A stretch of DNA of 64,000 nucleotides from Raineyella sp. LH-20 (GTDB taxonomy: Bacteria; Actinomycetota; Actinomycetes; Propionibacteriales; Propionibacteriaceae): contig NZ_CP137003.1 of NCBI RefSeq assembly GCF_033110965.1, forward strand, positions 1,116,001 to 1,180,000, in the 5' to 3' direction. Position numbers and translations under genes: made by a program. The notes under the pieces were generated by a model, which was not told where the DNA came from, ran no database searches, and saw nothing but the letters and a program-made list of their open reading frames with translations. Below are positions 22,700 through 30,808 of this stretch, piece after piece (positions within the stretch are counted from its first letter, which is position 1; the number at the start of each line of letters is the position of its first letter).

Positions 22700-25659
22700 T
22701 GCGGACCGTACGAGGGCTGATCGCCCTGACAGTGCTGCTGGGATCGGTGATCGCCGTGCCTTGGCTGCTCCTCACCTGGGGACGCTACCCGGCGCCGGGC
22801 GACCTCACCGTGGATCGGCTCCTGTTGACTCCCGACGACGGGCGGGTGTTGTTGTGGCTGGTGACCGGGATCGGGTGGGTGGTCTGGCTGCTGTTCACCC
22901 TGTCCGTCGGCGCGGACCTGGTCGGCATCCTCGGGGGACGCGCCGTACGGCTCCCCGGCCTGCGGTGGATGCAACTGGTGTCCGGGACGCTGCTGGTGGC
23001 GGTGCTGCTGATGCTCGGCGTGGGGCAGCGGTCGCGGCCTCCCTCCGTGGGGAACGACGATCTCACGGGCGCATCCCAGGGAGTTGCCGTCGCGGTGGCG
23101 TACGCCGCTCCGCCGGAGCCGGTCGCCGCCCAACAGCCGGAACCGCTCCTCGCTGAGCCGCCGGGAGGGCCGAACAACGTCCCGGAGCGGCCGACCGATG
23201 GGACGGAGTCGGGGGCTCTGGACGCCACGCGGTCGAAACCGGTCGTGACCGACGCGACAGCGATGCTGCCGGAGACCTTCGAGTACCGGGTGCAGCGCGG
23301 TGACGACTTGTGGAGTCTGGCGGAGACCTACCTCGGCGACGGTCTGCAGTGGCGCCGGATCCGTGATCTCAACCAGGCACTCCTGCGCCACGACCCTGAC
23401 CATCTCGAGGTGGGGTGGGTGCTCACCATGCCGTTGCCCCATCCGACGCCGTCCGGGCCGCCGGAGCAGACCTTGGGGGCTGAGACCTCTGTTCCGACCG
23501 CGGTCGAGGCGCCGGGAAGGACCTCGGCGGTGGAGACCGATGACCCTGCCCCGGTGGAATCACCAGTCGTGGCAACGGTGCCGGCCCCCGGCGCGACCGC
23601 TGAAGAGGCCCCGTCCGGACCGACGGAGACTGCGCCCGAGGAGACGGAGTCTGAAGCGGCGAAGACGGCGTCCGAAGCGGCGGAGACGGCGTCCGAAGCG
23701 GCGGAGACGGCGTCCGAAGCGGCGGCGTCCCCTCTGGACCCCGAGCGGGAGCGGAGGTTGCTCCTGGGCGGCATCGGCGCCCTCACCGCCACCACGGTCG
23801 TGGCGGGGCTGGCCGGCCGCCGGCGCCTGCAGCTCGTCCAGCGGCCGGTCGGGCAGGTCCCGCAGCGTCCCGAACAGGGCGCCGAACGTCTTCGCAGCGT
23901 TCTGGCGGCCAGCCAGGTCTCCGATGACGTCGACGTGCTGGAGTGGGCTGTCCACATGGTGGCTCGCCACGCGCTGCGGACCGGAACGATCGGCGGTATC
24001 GATCGCTTGCGGGTCGGCGAAGCCGAACTGGAATTCGTCTGGGACGACCGACCGACCGGATTGCCCTGGGCTGCCGGATCGCCGGGTCCTGCTCCGGAGC
24101 CGTTCGTCGACACGGGGTCGTCCTGGGTGGTGTCCCACGCCGAGGTGCTGGCCGATCGTCGAGCCTCGGTCGAGGAGGACGTGCTGCGCCCGTGGCCCGC
24201 CCTGGTCACCCTCGGCGCGGACGACGAGGGCACCTACCTGATCGACCTCGAACGGTGGGGTCGCCTGAGCGTGCAGGCCGAAACGGCCGAGCGTGCCGGC
24301 GAGGTCCTCACCTCCCAGGTCCTGGATCTGATCGCCAGTCCCTGGTCAGGCGGGGCCCGGGTCACCGTGGTGGGCGACGACGGCGGTCTGGTCGACGTCA
24401 GCGGGGTCGACCACGTACGCCACGTCGATGCACTCGACGACATCATCACCTGCTGGGAGACCACCGCGGCCACCCAGCAGTCCCTGGTCGCCGTCGCTGA
24501 CACCCCGGTGCCCTTACTGCGACTGGATCCCGACTTCGCGGAGGCCTGGTCGCCGCAGGTCCTCATCCTTCTGGCGGACATCACCCCCGCACAGCGGCGC
24601 CGACTCAACGAACGGTTCGGCCGCACCCACCGAGGACCGATCGTCCTCGTCTCCGAACACCCCGGTGGCGAGGCGACGCTGGTCGTCGACGAGGCGCCGC
24701 TGCGGGCACGGTTCGAACCCACCGGACTCGACCTGAGCCCGCAGCGGGTCGCCCGCCAGACCCGGGACGACGTGATCCACCTGCACCGGGTCACCGCCCC
24801 CGAAGCGCTCGTCCCCGCGCCATGGGCCGACGAGCACCCGGATGTCACGCCGTTCACTGCGCCGGCCGACATCGACACCACCGTCGAGGAGGAGCCTCCG
24901 ATGTCAGACGATCCGAGGCTCCTGCTGCTGGGCCCGATCGAGCTCGAGGGCGCCCGAGGGGAACCGCCGAGACGAGCGCCGCGCCAGTGCCTCGAGTACT
25001 GCGCCTGGCTCCTGGAACACCCGAACGCCAGCTCGGTGGAGATGACCCGCGCGCTGCTGGTGGCGGAGAGCACGCGCCGGTCCAACATGAGCCGGTTGCG
25101 CGGTTGGCTGGGCCACGCCGCCGACGACCGGCCGTACCTTCCGGAGGCCTACTCGGGCCGGATCCGGCTGCACCCGGCGGTGCGATCCGACTGGCAGGAG
25201 GTACAACTCCTGCTCGGGCAAGGGATCGCCCGGACCAGCAGTGCCACACTGGCCTCGATCCTCGACATGGTCCGGGGCGCCCCGCTCGCCGACGCCCCGC
25301 CCGGTGACTGGGCCTGGGCCGAGGAGCTGCGGATCGAGTCCGCCTGCGCCATCCGTGACGTGGCCTACGAACTCGCCGATCGAGCGTTGGAGGAGAGGAA
25401 GCTCGACCTCGCCAAGTGGGCGGTCGGCCGAGGTCTGGTGGCCGCCCCGGCCGACGAACTGCTGCTGCGCCAGTTGCTGGTCGCCGAGCACCGGTCGGGC
25501 AACACCCGCGAGGTGGAACGGTTGGTGTTCACGCTGAACAAGCAGGCGCACATCCTCGGTATCGATCTGCTCCCCGAGACCGTCGCCACGATGCAGGAGG
25601 TCCTGGAGGGACGGATCAGAGGCCGATCGGCCAGTGGGTCGCGGCGGACGGCGGTCTAG
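22696..25659 (+). CDS. Membrane protein with LysM domain and C-terminal BTAD (SARP-like) domain
   Basis: Large fusion, 987 aa, last gene of the Tad operon. Three hydrophobic helices occupy roughly residues 5-25, 50-75 and 93-115. A Pro-rich stretch leads to a LysM domain (EYRVQRGDDLWSLAETYLGD from residue 196), normally a peptidoglycan binder. A low-complexity segment with four 7-residue repeats (residues 319-345) and a fourth helix (about 355-375) follow. Then comes a large uncharacterised region and, from residue 736, a BTAD-like helical repeat domain (SDDPRLLLLGPIELEG to the end) as in SARP/AfsR regulators. I do not see the paired DNA-binding helices in full. Similar LysM-BTAD proteins accompany Tad loci in other actinobacteria. 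An internal ATG at 24901 behind GAGGAGGAG could give a separate 252-aa BTAD product. Confidence 0.78.
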   Translation: MMRTVRGLIALTVLLGSVIAVPWLLLTWGRYPAPGDLTVDRLLLTPDDGRVLLWLVTGIGWVVWLLFTLSVGADLVGILGGRAVRLPGLRWMQLVSGTLLVAVLLMLGVGQRSRPPSVGNDDLTGASQGVAVAVAYAAPPEPVAAQQPEPLLAEPPGGPNNVPERPTDGTESGALDATRSKPVVTDATAMLPETFEYRVQRGDDLWSLAETYLGDGLQWRRIRDLNQALLRHDPDHLEVGWVLTMPLPHPTPSGPPEQTLGAETSVPTAVEAPGRTSAVETDDPAPVESPVVATVPAPGATAEEAPSGPTETAPEETESEAAKTASEAAETASEAAETASEAAASPLDPERERRLLLGGIGALTATTVVAGLAGRRRLQLVQRPVGQVPQRPEQGAERLRSVLAASQVSDDVDVLEWAVHMVARHALRTGTIGGIDRLRVGEAELEFVWDDRPTGLPWAAGSPGPAPEPFVDTGSSWVVSHAEVLADRRASVEEDVLRPWPALVTLGADDEGTYLIDLERWGRLSVQAETAERAGEVLTSQVLDLIASPWSGGARVTVVGDDGGLVDVSGVDHVRHVDALDDIITCWETTAATQQSLVAVADTPVPLLRLDPDFAEAWSPQVLILLADITPAQRRRLNERFGRTHRGPIVLVSEHPGGEATLVVDEAPLRARFEPTGLDLSPQRVARQTRDDVIHLHRVTAPEALVPAPWADEHPDVTPFTAPADIDTTVEEEPPMSDDPRLLLLGPIELEGARGEPPRRAPRQCLEYCAWLLEHPNASSVEMTRALLVAESTRRSNMSRLRGWLGHAADDRPYLPEAYSGRIRLHPAVRSDWQEVQLLLGQGIARTSSATLASILDMVRGAPLADAPPGDWAWAEELRIESACAIRDVAYELADRALEERKLDLAKWAVGRGLVAAPADELLLRQLLVAEHRSGNTREVERLVFTLNKQAHILGIDLLPETVATMQEVLEGRIRGRSASGSRRTAV
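23650..23730 (+). repeat. 21-bp coding tandem repeat
   Basis: Units starting at 23650, 23671, 23692 and 23713, consensus TCCGAAGCGGCGGAGACGGCG; the last is partial. They encode SEAAETA heptads in the linker of the LysM-BTAD protein. Copy number is likely to vary between strains. Confidence 0.85.
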
Positions 25660-25789
25660 AAAGCGGGGGACAGCGGCCTGCGGCTCCGGCGGAAGAAGCG
25701 GGTCCGTCGAGCAGGGTGTCCAACAGGTGTGTCCCGGTGGCGTTTCCTCGATCCATGACCGGGACCATCGGATGTCGTCCGACAGAAGA

Positions 25790-26120
25790 GAACGAGCGGA
25801 TCCTGCGAGCGCCAGCGCTCCCCGGGAGTCCACTCGGACACACGCGTCGTACCCTCGGTTGCTCGACCACGGACCCTCCGTTGTCGACCGGCGTTGTCAT
25901 CCCGACATCGACACAGGCCAGGCCCGCGTCTTCCGGCCGACCTGCAAGATCGCGGTCGCACCCGGTGCCTGCTCGTCGATCAGATCTGCGCCATCGACAC
26001 CGACTATCTGGCCCGTGCCCCGTCGACTTCCTGACTCGAGGACTGGCCGTCGTCGAACTCGGCGTGGCCCACGACCTGGGCATCCGGTCCGAGACCCTCG
26101 GCGAGAGTCGTCGCCGGTGA
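25790..26120 (+). pseudogene. Degenerate MazF/PemK-type toxin gene
   Basis: Successive MazF/PemK landmarks appear in the right order but in three different frames. One frame has ALPGSPLGHTRRTLGCSTT and VVIPTSTQARPAS, a second FRPTCKIAV, a third LLVDQICAIDTDYLAR, and the first again PVDFLTRGLAVVELGVAHDL, ending at TGA 26118-26120. At least three frameshifts are needed to join them, so no toxin can be made. The wobble bases in each piece are still GC-rich as in real genes. No matching antitoxin frame is seen upstream. Identification rests on my reading of the family pattern. Confidence 0.55.
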
Positions 26121-26155
26121 GGCCAATGGGTACAGGGGTGTCCAGTTGGGTTCGC

Positions 26156-26281
26156 GACGTTCCCGCGGGAACGCGGGCTGGGATGTTTCCTGTGGGGACG
26201 CGGGCTGGGATGTTTTCCCCCGGTGACGCGGGCCGGGACGTTCCCGCGGGAACGCGGGGCTGTGATGTTCCCAACGGAAAC
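26156..26281. repeat. Array of five imperfect palindromes with ~27-bp period
   Basis: Units start GA(C/T)-GTT at 26156, 26182, 26209, 26237 and 26264 and share the spacer GCGGG(C)TGG. Each holds an inverted repeat: GTTCCCGCGGGAAC (26159-26172 and again 26240-26253, perfect), GTTTCC-TGT-GGGGAC (26185-26199), GTTTTCC-CCC-GGTGAC (26212-26227), GTTCCC-AAC-GGAAAC (26267-26281). Arm changes mostly keep pairing (G-U or compensated). The 26-28 bp steps break any reading frame, so this is a DNA or RNA element, not a protein repeat. Confidence 0.85.
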
Positions 26282-26681
26282 GTCGCGAGCGCGCCGGGGT
26301 CCCGCGGGGCCGTGGCCCGCGGCACTCGGTCGTCGACATCCTGAGTGGGAGAGACCGTACGGGCGCTTCGTACGCGTCCACGATCCTGAAGGCTGCCGCT
26401 CGAGCTTGGGGGACTGCCGGTCCAGGTGACTCCCTCGGGCACCCTGCAGCCTGGTGTCTCCGTGTATCCGCGGGAGCGATGCCGGGACGCCAATACTGGC
26501 CGACGCACTGGCAACGTCAGGCGGGCACCTCGGTCTTCACCGTGGTCGTTGTGATGCACGAGGCCGCCCGGCGGTGCCGTCCGTCGCACCGTCACCCGCT
26601 GCTCGACCGCTCAGGACAGACAGACACCTGCGCCAGGTGATCAGCCTCGCCTTGACAGCGGCGGGCGGTGCGTCCACTCTA

Positions 26682-26700
26682 GGTGTAACAGCGTTACACC
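26682..26700. promoter_or_regulatory. Perfect operator palindrome upstream of the sugar-acid operon
   Basis: GGTGTAAC-AGC-GTTACACC, 8-bp arms with a 3-base centre, placed between TTGACA (26653-26658) and the ribosome-binding site AAAGGAGGAT (26701-26710). CTCTAGGTG just before it may hold the -10 box. The binding protein is not known; the island's IclR protein (36108-36887) is one candidate. Confidence 0.7.
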
Positions 26701-26712
26701 AAAGGAGGATTT

Positions 26713-27477
26713 GTGACGCCACTACTGGAAGACCTCTTCTCACTCAGCGGCAAGGTCGCCGTCGTGCTGGGGGCCTCTGGCGCCATCGGCAGCGAAGCCG
26801 CCCGCACCCTGCACGCACTGGGAGCCAACGTCGTGCTGTCGGGCCATTCGGTCGAGAAGCTTGATCAGGTCCGAGCATCCCTGCCGAGCGACGGCAGAGT
26901 GTCCGTCGTCGCGGCGGGGGACTGCCGTGACCAGCACCACGTCGAGGACGTGGCTGAACTGTCCCGCTCACTCGGCGGAGTCGACATCCTTGTGGACTCG
27001 ATCGGCACCCAGCGGAGGCGCCCCCTGCTGGAGGCGACGTCGGAGGACCTCGACTATCTTTGGTCGGTGAACGTCGCGGGTGTGTTCGCGATGACCCAGG
27101 CGCTGCTGCCCCAGATGGTCGCCAAGGGCTACGGCAAGGTGGTCCACCTGTGCTCGATCGGCTCGTTCGTCGGTCTCGTGGACAAGACCATGTACGCGAT
27201 CACCAAGGGTGCCCTCGCTCAGTACACCCGGAGCTCCGCGGTCGAGATGGCGCCGCACGGCGTACGCATCAACGCGATCGCTCCCGGCTACGTCGAGACG
27301 CCGATGACGTACGACTACATCCACTCCGAGCGCGAAGCGGAGTTCCTCAGCGCGATCCCGCTCGGTCGGTTCGCCCAGCTCGGCGACCTGGCCGGTGCCT
27401 TTGCCTACCTCACCACGCCGGCCTCGGACCATGTGACCGGGCAGGTGCTGGTGATCGACGGCGGCGAGACGGTCTAG
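26713..27477 (+). CDS. SDR oxidoreductase (gluconate 5-dehydrogenase / KduD-like)
   Basis: NAD(P)-dependent short-chain dehydrogenase, 254 aa, first gene of the sugar-acid operon. The cofactor motif is GASGAIGSEA, the catalytic pair is Tyr161 and Lys165 in YAITKG, and the catalytic Ser is in LCSIGSFVG. NxGSI-type NNAG is changed to DSIGTQ. PGYVETPM and the ending GQVLVIDGGETV are classical. Family members oxidise or reduce gluconate or 2-keto-3-deoxygluconate at C5. GTG 26713 is fixed by a near-perfect Shine-Dalgarno (AAAGGAGG). Confidence 0.82.
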   Translation: MTPLLEDLFSLSGKVAVVLGASGAIGSEAARTLHALGANVVLSGHSVEKLDQVRASLPSDGRVSVVAAGDCRDQHHVEDVAELSRSLGGVDILVDSIGTQRRRPLLEATSEDLDYLWSVNVAGVFAMTQALLPQMVAKGYGKVVHLCSIGSFVGLVDKTMYAITKGALAQYTRSSAVEMAPHGVRINAIAPGYVETPMTYDYIHSEREAEFLSAIPLGRFAQLGDLAGAFAYLTTPASDHVTGQVLVIDGGETV

Positions 27478-27487
27478 GGAGGACATC

Positions 27488-28150
27488 ATGGACAAGCAGA
27501 CCCTCACCGACGCGGTCGTCCTCGACCGCATCCTGGCGACGGGCATCGTCGCCGTCGTCCGGCTCCGGGAGAGCACGGGCATGATCCCGCTGGCCCACGC
27601 CCTCGACGAGGGCGGGGTGGCCGCCATCGAGATCACCCTGACGATGCCTGGCGCACTCGAGGCGATCCGATCCGTTCGTGACGCGATGGGCCCGGAGTTC
27701 GTCGTCGGCGCCGGCACGGTCCTGGACGCGGACCAGGCGGCGGCCGCCATCGCCGCCGGCGCTGACTTCATCGTCGGCCCCACGGTGTCCCCGGAGGTGA
27801 TCGCCACTGCCAAGGAGGCCGGACGCCCCGTTGTCGCCGGTGCGCTGACTCCCACCGAGGTGCAAAAGGCCCTCGTGCTCGGAGCCGACATCGTCAAGAT
27901 GTTCCCCGGTCGGGTCGCCACGCCCGGCTACTTCCGCGACATCCTCGGGCCGCTGCCGACCGCTCGACTCATGCCCACCGGCAACGTCGACCTTGAGACG
28001 GCGCCCCAGTACATCGCGGCGGGCGCCGTGGGCGTCGGGGTCGGGAAGGCCCTGGTCGACCCGGTGGCCGTTGCCGACGGCGATTGGGGCACGGTGACCG
28101 CTCGCGCCCGGCGCTTCCGTGAGGCCATCGACCAGGCGAAGCGAGGCTGA
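27488..28150 (+). CDS. eda: KDPG / 4-hydroxy-2-oxoglutarate aldolase
   Basis: Class I aldolase, 220 aa, splitting 2-keto-3-deoxy-6-phosphogluconate (or a relative) to pyruvate and glyceraldehyde 3-phosphate. The Schiff-base lysine is Lys137 in DIVKMFPG. The general-base Glu lies in AIEITLTMPGA, and VGAGTVLDADQA, FIVGPTVSPEV and LMPTGNVDLETAP line the barrel. It sits ten bases after the SDR gene and four bases before the kinase gene. KDPGal is an alternative substrate. Confidence 0.87.
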   Translation: MDKQTLTDAVVLDRILATGIVAVVRLRESTGMIPLAHALDEGGVAAIEITLTMPGALEAIRSVRDAMGPEFVVGAGTVLDADQAAAAIAAGADFIVGPTVSPEVIATAKEAGRPVVAGALTPTEVQKALVLGADIVKMFPGRVATPGYFRDILGPLPTARLMPTGNVDLETAPQYIAAGAVGVGVGKALVDPVAVADGDWGTVTARARRFREAIDQAKRG

Positions 28151-28154
28151 GCAG

Positions 28155-29192
28155 ATGAGCGACCAGACAGCCTCCTTCGTCGGCTTCGGCGACCTGCTGA
28201 TGAGGCTCCAGACTCCCGACAAGCAGCGCATCGTCCAGGCGTCGTCGTTCGACGTGATGTACACCGGGGCGGAGGCCAACGCGGCGGTCATGCTCTCCCA
28301 GTTGGGCGTGCCGAGCCGGGTGGTGTCCCGTGTCCCGGACAACCCGGTCGGCCAGGCGTGCGTCAACTCGCTTCGCCGCTTCGGCGTCGACACCACCCAC
28401 ATCGCCCGCGGCGGGGAACGGCTCGGGATCTTCTACCTCGAGACCGGCGCCGCACAGCGCGCCTCCACGGTCGTCTACGACCGGCTCCACACGTCATTCG
28501 CCACGGCGGCCGCGGAGGAGTACGACTGGGACGAGATCCTTGCGGGCGCCGGCTGGCTGCACTTCTCCGGCACGGCGCCGGCGCTCGGCGAGCCGGTCCG
28601 CCGCGTGCTGCGCGACGCGCTCCGTACGGCCCGCGCACGGGGCGTCACGGTCAGCTGCGACCTCAACTACCGCGCCCGACTGTGGACGAACAACGATCAG
28701 CAGGCCGTGATGGAGGAGTTCGCGCCGCTGATCGACGTGCTCTTCGGCAACGAGGAGGACACCGCCAAGGTGTTCGGCATCCGCGCAGCCGGCAGCGACG
28801 TGCACCAAGGCGCCCTTCCCGTCGACTCCTACCGGCAGGTGGCCGAGCAGCTCACCGAGCGCTACGGGTTCCGTGCCGTGGCGACCAGCCTCCGGACGAG
28901 CATCTCGGCCTCCGTGAACAGGTGGGCCGGGATGATCTACGACGGCACCGACCACGCACTCAGCCGCACGTACGAGATCAACCCGATCGTCGACCGCGTC
29001 GGCGGCGGCGACTCGTACGCGGGCGGAGTCATCTTCGGGCTCCTGAACGGCTGGCCCCTCCAGCGTGTGGTGGAGTTCGCGGCCGCGGCCTCCTGCCTCA
29101 AGCACTCGATCCCGGGCGACTTCAATCTTGTGGACCTGCAGGAGATCGAGAGTCTCGTGCAGGGCGACGGCTCAGGCCGTGTGCGCCGGTGA
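28155..29192 (+). CDS. kdgK: PfkB-family sugar kinase, probable 2-keto-3-deoxygluconate kinase
   Basis: Phosphorylates a keto-sugar acid to feed the aldolase encoded just upstream; 345 aa. GEANAAVMLSQLG-type N-terminus (YTGAEANAAVMLSQLG) and the PfkB signature DRVGGGDSYAGG with catalytic Asp286 are present. VSCDLNYRARLW is a KdgK-like substrate segment. ATG 28155 is preferred over an upstream start inside the aldolase gene. The assignment to KDG rather than another sugar rests on the neighbouring KDPG aldolase. Confidence 0.83.
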   Translation: MSDQTASFVGFGDLLMRLQTPDKQRIVQASSFDVMYTGAEANAAVMLSQLGVPSRVVSRVPDNPVGQACVNSLRRFGVDTTHIARGGERLGIFYLETGAAQRASTVVYDRLHTSFATAAAEEYDWDEILAGAGWLHFSGTAPALGEPVRRVLRDALRTARARGVTVSCDLNYRARLWTNNDQQAVMEEFAPLIDVLFGNEEDTAKVFGIRAAGSDVHQGALPVDSYRQVAEQLTERYGFRAVATSLRTSISASVNRWAGMIYDGTDHALSRTYEINPIVDRVGGGDSYAGGVIFGLLNGWPLQRVVEFAAAASCLKHSIPGDFNLVDLQEIESLVQGDGSGRVRR

Positions 29193-29228
29193 GCGGCACC
29201 GTCAACTCTCTGAACGAAGGAACACGTG

Positions 29229-30152
29229 ATGTCCACGATTCTTGGCCACACCCTCGGCACGCCCGACCGCACGCTTGAACAGGCATTGGACCTGTTCCGC
29301 GACGCGGGCGCGGACGGGGCGGAGATCATCTGGCAGGACGGATACTCATCGGCTCTCCCCGAGCCTCGTGGCGCCGTCGATCTCACCGCCGTGGGCCGCA
29401 TGGCGGATGAGCGTGGCCTGGTCATCGGCGCGCTGACCCCGTACGTCACCGGGATCAACTCCCTCGACGAGGACGAGCGGCGGCACGATGTCCAGCGGCT
29501 CAGTTGGTGCATCGACGACGCCGCCGCCCTGGGCTGCCCGCGCATCCGGGTGTACGCCGGGGCGTTCTCCACCGAACAGCACCGTGCGAACGCTGATGCC
29601 ATGTGGGACCGTCTCGTCGAGTCCCTCGGCGAACTCGGCCAGTACGCCGCCCAGCGGGGCGTGACACTGTGCGTCGAGAACCACTTCAGCACGATGACGG
29701 TCTCCGCGAAGCAATCGGTGCGCCTCATGCAGGCCGTCTCCCACCCGGCGGTGGGGATCCTCTACGACCAGGCGAACCTCACCTTCACCCATGACGAGGA
29801 ATACCGCGAGGCCATCGCGCTGCAAGCGCCGTGGATCAAGCACGTCCACGTCAAGGACCTCGAGTTCATCGACCCGAACCGGCGACTGAGCACGCCGACG
29901 GTGAGCCACATCCAGGACGAGGACCGGGTGCACCGGTCCCGGATGATCGGTGAGGGCGTGCTCGACTGGACAGCCGTCCTGACCGCGCTCGTCGCGACCG
30001 GCTACGACGGCTCCTACTCTCTGGAGTACGAGTACCGGTGGAATCCGCAGGATCTTCCCGAGCCGGCCGTCGGCTTCGCGGAGAGCACCCGACGACTGCA
30101 GGCAGCCCTCGGCGCCGCAGGAGCGCGCCGAGTCGACCCTGCCGTCCGCTGA
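29229..30152 (+). CDS. Sugar phosphate isomerase/epimerase (TIM barrel, AP-endonuclease 2 fold)
   Basis: Metal-dependent xylose-isomerase-like TIM barrel, 307 aa. ADGAEIIWQDG, CPRIRVYAG, TLCVENHFSTM, VGILYDQANL, WIKHVHVKDL and GYDGSYSLEYEYRW carry the expected Glu, Asp, His and Glu ligands on successive strands. It probably converts one keto-sugar or sugar acid to the form used by the kinase or dehydrogenase. GAAGGAAC precedes the start; GTG 29226 directly before ATG 29229 is an alternative. Confidence 0.8.
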   Translation: MSTILGHTLGTPDRTLEQALDLFRDAGADGAEIIWQDGYSSALPEPRGAVDLTAVGRMADERGLVIGALTPYVTGINSLDEDERRHDVQRLSWCIDDAAALGCPRIRVYAGAFSTEQHRANADAMWDRLVESLGELGQYAAQRGVTLCVENHFSTMTVSAKQSVRLMQAVSHPAVGILYDQANLTFTHDEEYREAIALQAPWIKHVHVKDLEFIDPNRRLSTPTVSHIQDEDRVHRSRMIGEGVLDWTAVLTALVATGYDGSYSLEYEYRWNPQDLPEPAVGFAESTRRLQAALGAAGARRVDPAVR

Positions 30153-30208
30153 CGCGCGCTGTCGCTCTGGCGGTCGCTCCCGACCTGGCCGACCGCCGGG
30201 TGACGCAC

Positions 30209-30241
30209 CCGGGGAGACTGCTCCCCGGAGCTGGTGGGGAG
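30209..30241 (+). promoter_or_regulatory. Mutually exclusive hairpins upstream of the MaoC gene
   Basis: CCGGGGAG-ACTG-CTCCCCGG (30209-30228) is an 8-bp perfect stem with a tetraloop. Its 3' arm CTCCCC (30221-30226) can instead pair with GGGGAG (30236-30241). This competing pair in a 155-base gap between two operon halves could be an attenuator or a processing site. It separates the sugar-acid half from the CoA half. Confidence 0.45.
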
Positions 30242-30307
30242 CGGGGCAGACATCCCTCCCCAGGACAACCAACCACTCCACGTCAAAGAAGACCCAGGAG
30301 AAGAAGA

Positions 30308-30808
30308 ATGACAGCACATATGGGTTACACGTACGCCGACCTGCACGAGGGACTCCGGTTCCGCAGTCCGGGGCGGACGATCACCGACGCCGACCTCGTC
30401 GGATTCGCCGGTCTCACCGGCGACTTCTCGGAACTGCACACCTCCGACGTGTACGCCAAGGCCAGCCAATTCGGGCGCCGCGTGGCGCACGGCATGCTCG
30501 GCCTCGCGTACGCCCACGGGCTGATGTGGGCACGCACCGGAGAACTGAGGCAGACGGCGATCGCCTTCCTCGGCATCGGCGACTGGCGGTTCGTCGGGCC
30601 GATCTTCGTCGGTGACACGATCTTCGTCGACTACACGATCGCCGAACTCCGGGACAGCCGCTCCAAGCCCGACCAGGCGATCGCGACCTTCGACGTCCAG
30701 GTGGTCAACCAGCACGGTGACGTGGTGCAGCGTGGCACGAAGGCCTTGCTGTGCTCGAAGGTGCCGCTCGCGGCCGTCGCCGCGGGCGAAGCCGGCGCGG
30801 CACGATGA
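30308..30808 (+). CDS. MaoC-family enoyl-CoA hydratase-like protein
   Basis: Hot-dog fold hydratase/dehydratase, 166 aa. The R-hydratase motif is present as DLVGFAGLTGDFSELHTSDVYAKAS with RRVAHGMLGLAYAHGL; Asp and His of the catalytic pair are in place (split here: FAGLTGDFSELHT). It adds or removes water on an enoyl-CoA. AGGAGAAG precedes ATG 30308. The stop overlaps the next SDR gene (ATGA), so hydration and oxidation are coupled genetically. Confidence 0.83.
   Translation: MTAHMGYTYADLHEGLRFRSPGRTITDADLVGFAGLTGDFSELHTSDVYAKASQFGRRVAHGMLGLAYAHGLMWARTGELRQTAIAFLGIGDWRFVGPIFVGDTIFVDYTIAELRDSRSKPDQAIATFDVQVVNQHGDVVQRGTKALLCSKVPLAAVAAGEAGAAR

Larger units (their letters stand above)
25660..26712. 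other. Gene-free 1.05-kb region
   Basis: No intact gene. It contains a decayed MazF/PemK reading frame (about 25790-26120), a palindromic repeat array (26156-26281) and the promoter/operator of the sugar-acid island (26653-26709). The remaining parts, 25660-25790 and 26282-26640, show nothing I can name. Confidence 0.7.

Noticed and set aside
26004-26381. Minus-strand frame with repeated peptide pattern over the palindrome array
   Set aside because: Steps of 26-28 bp break periodicity in any frame, and there is no start signal or family likeness.
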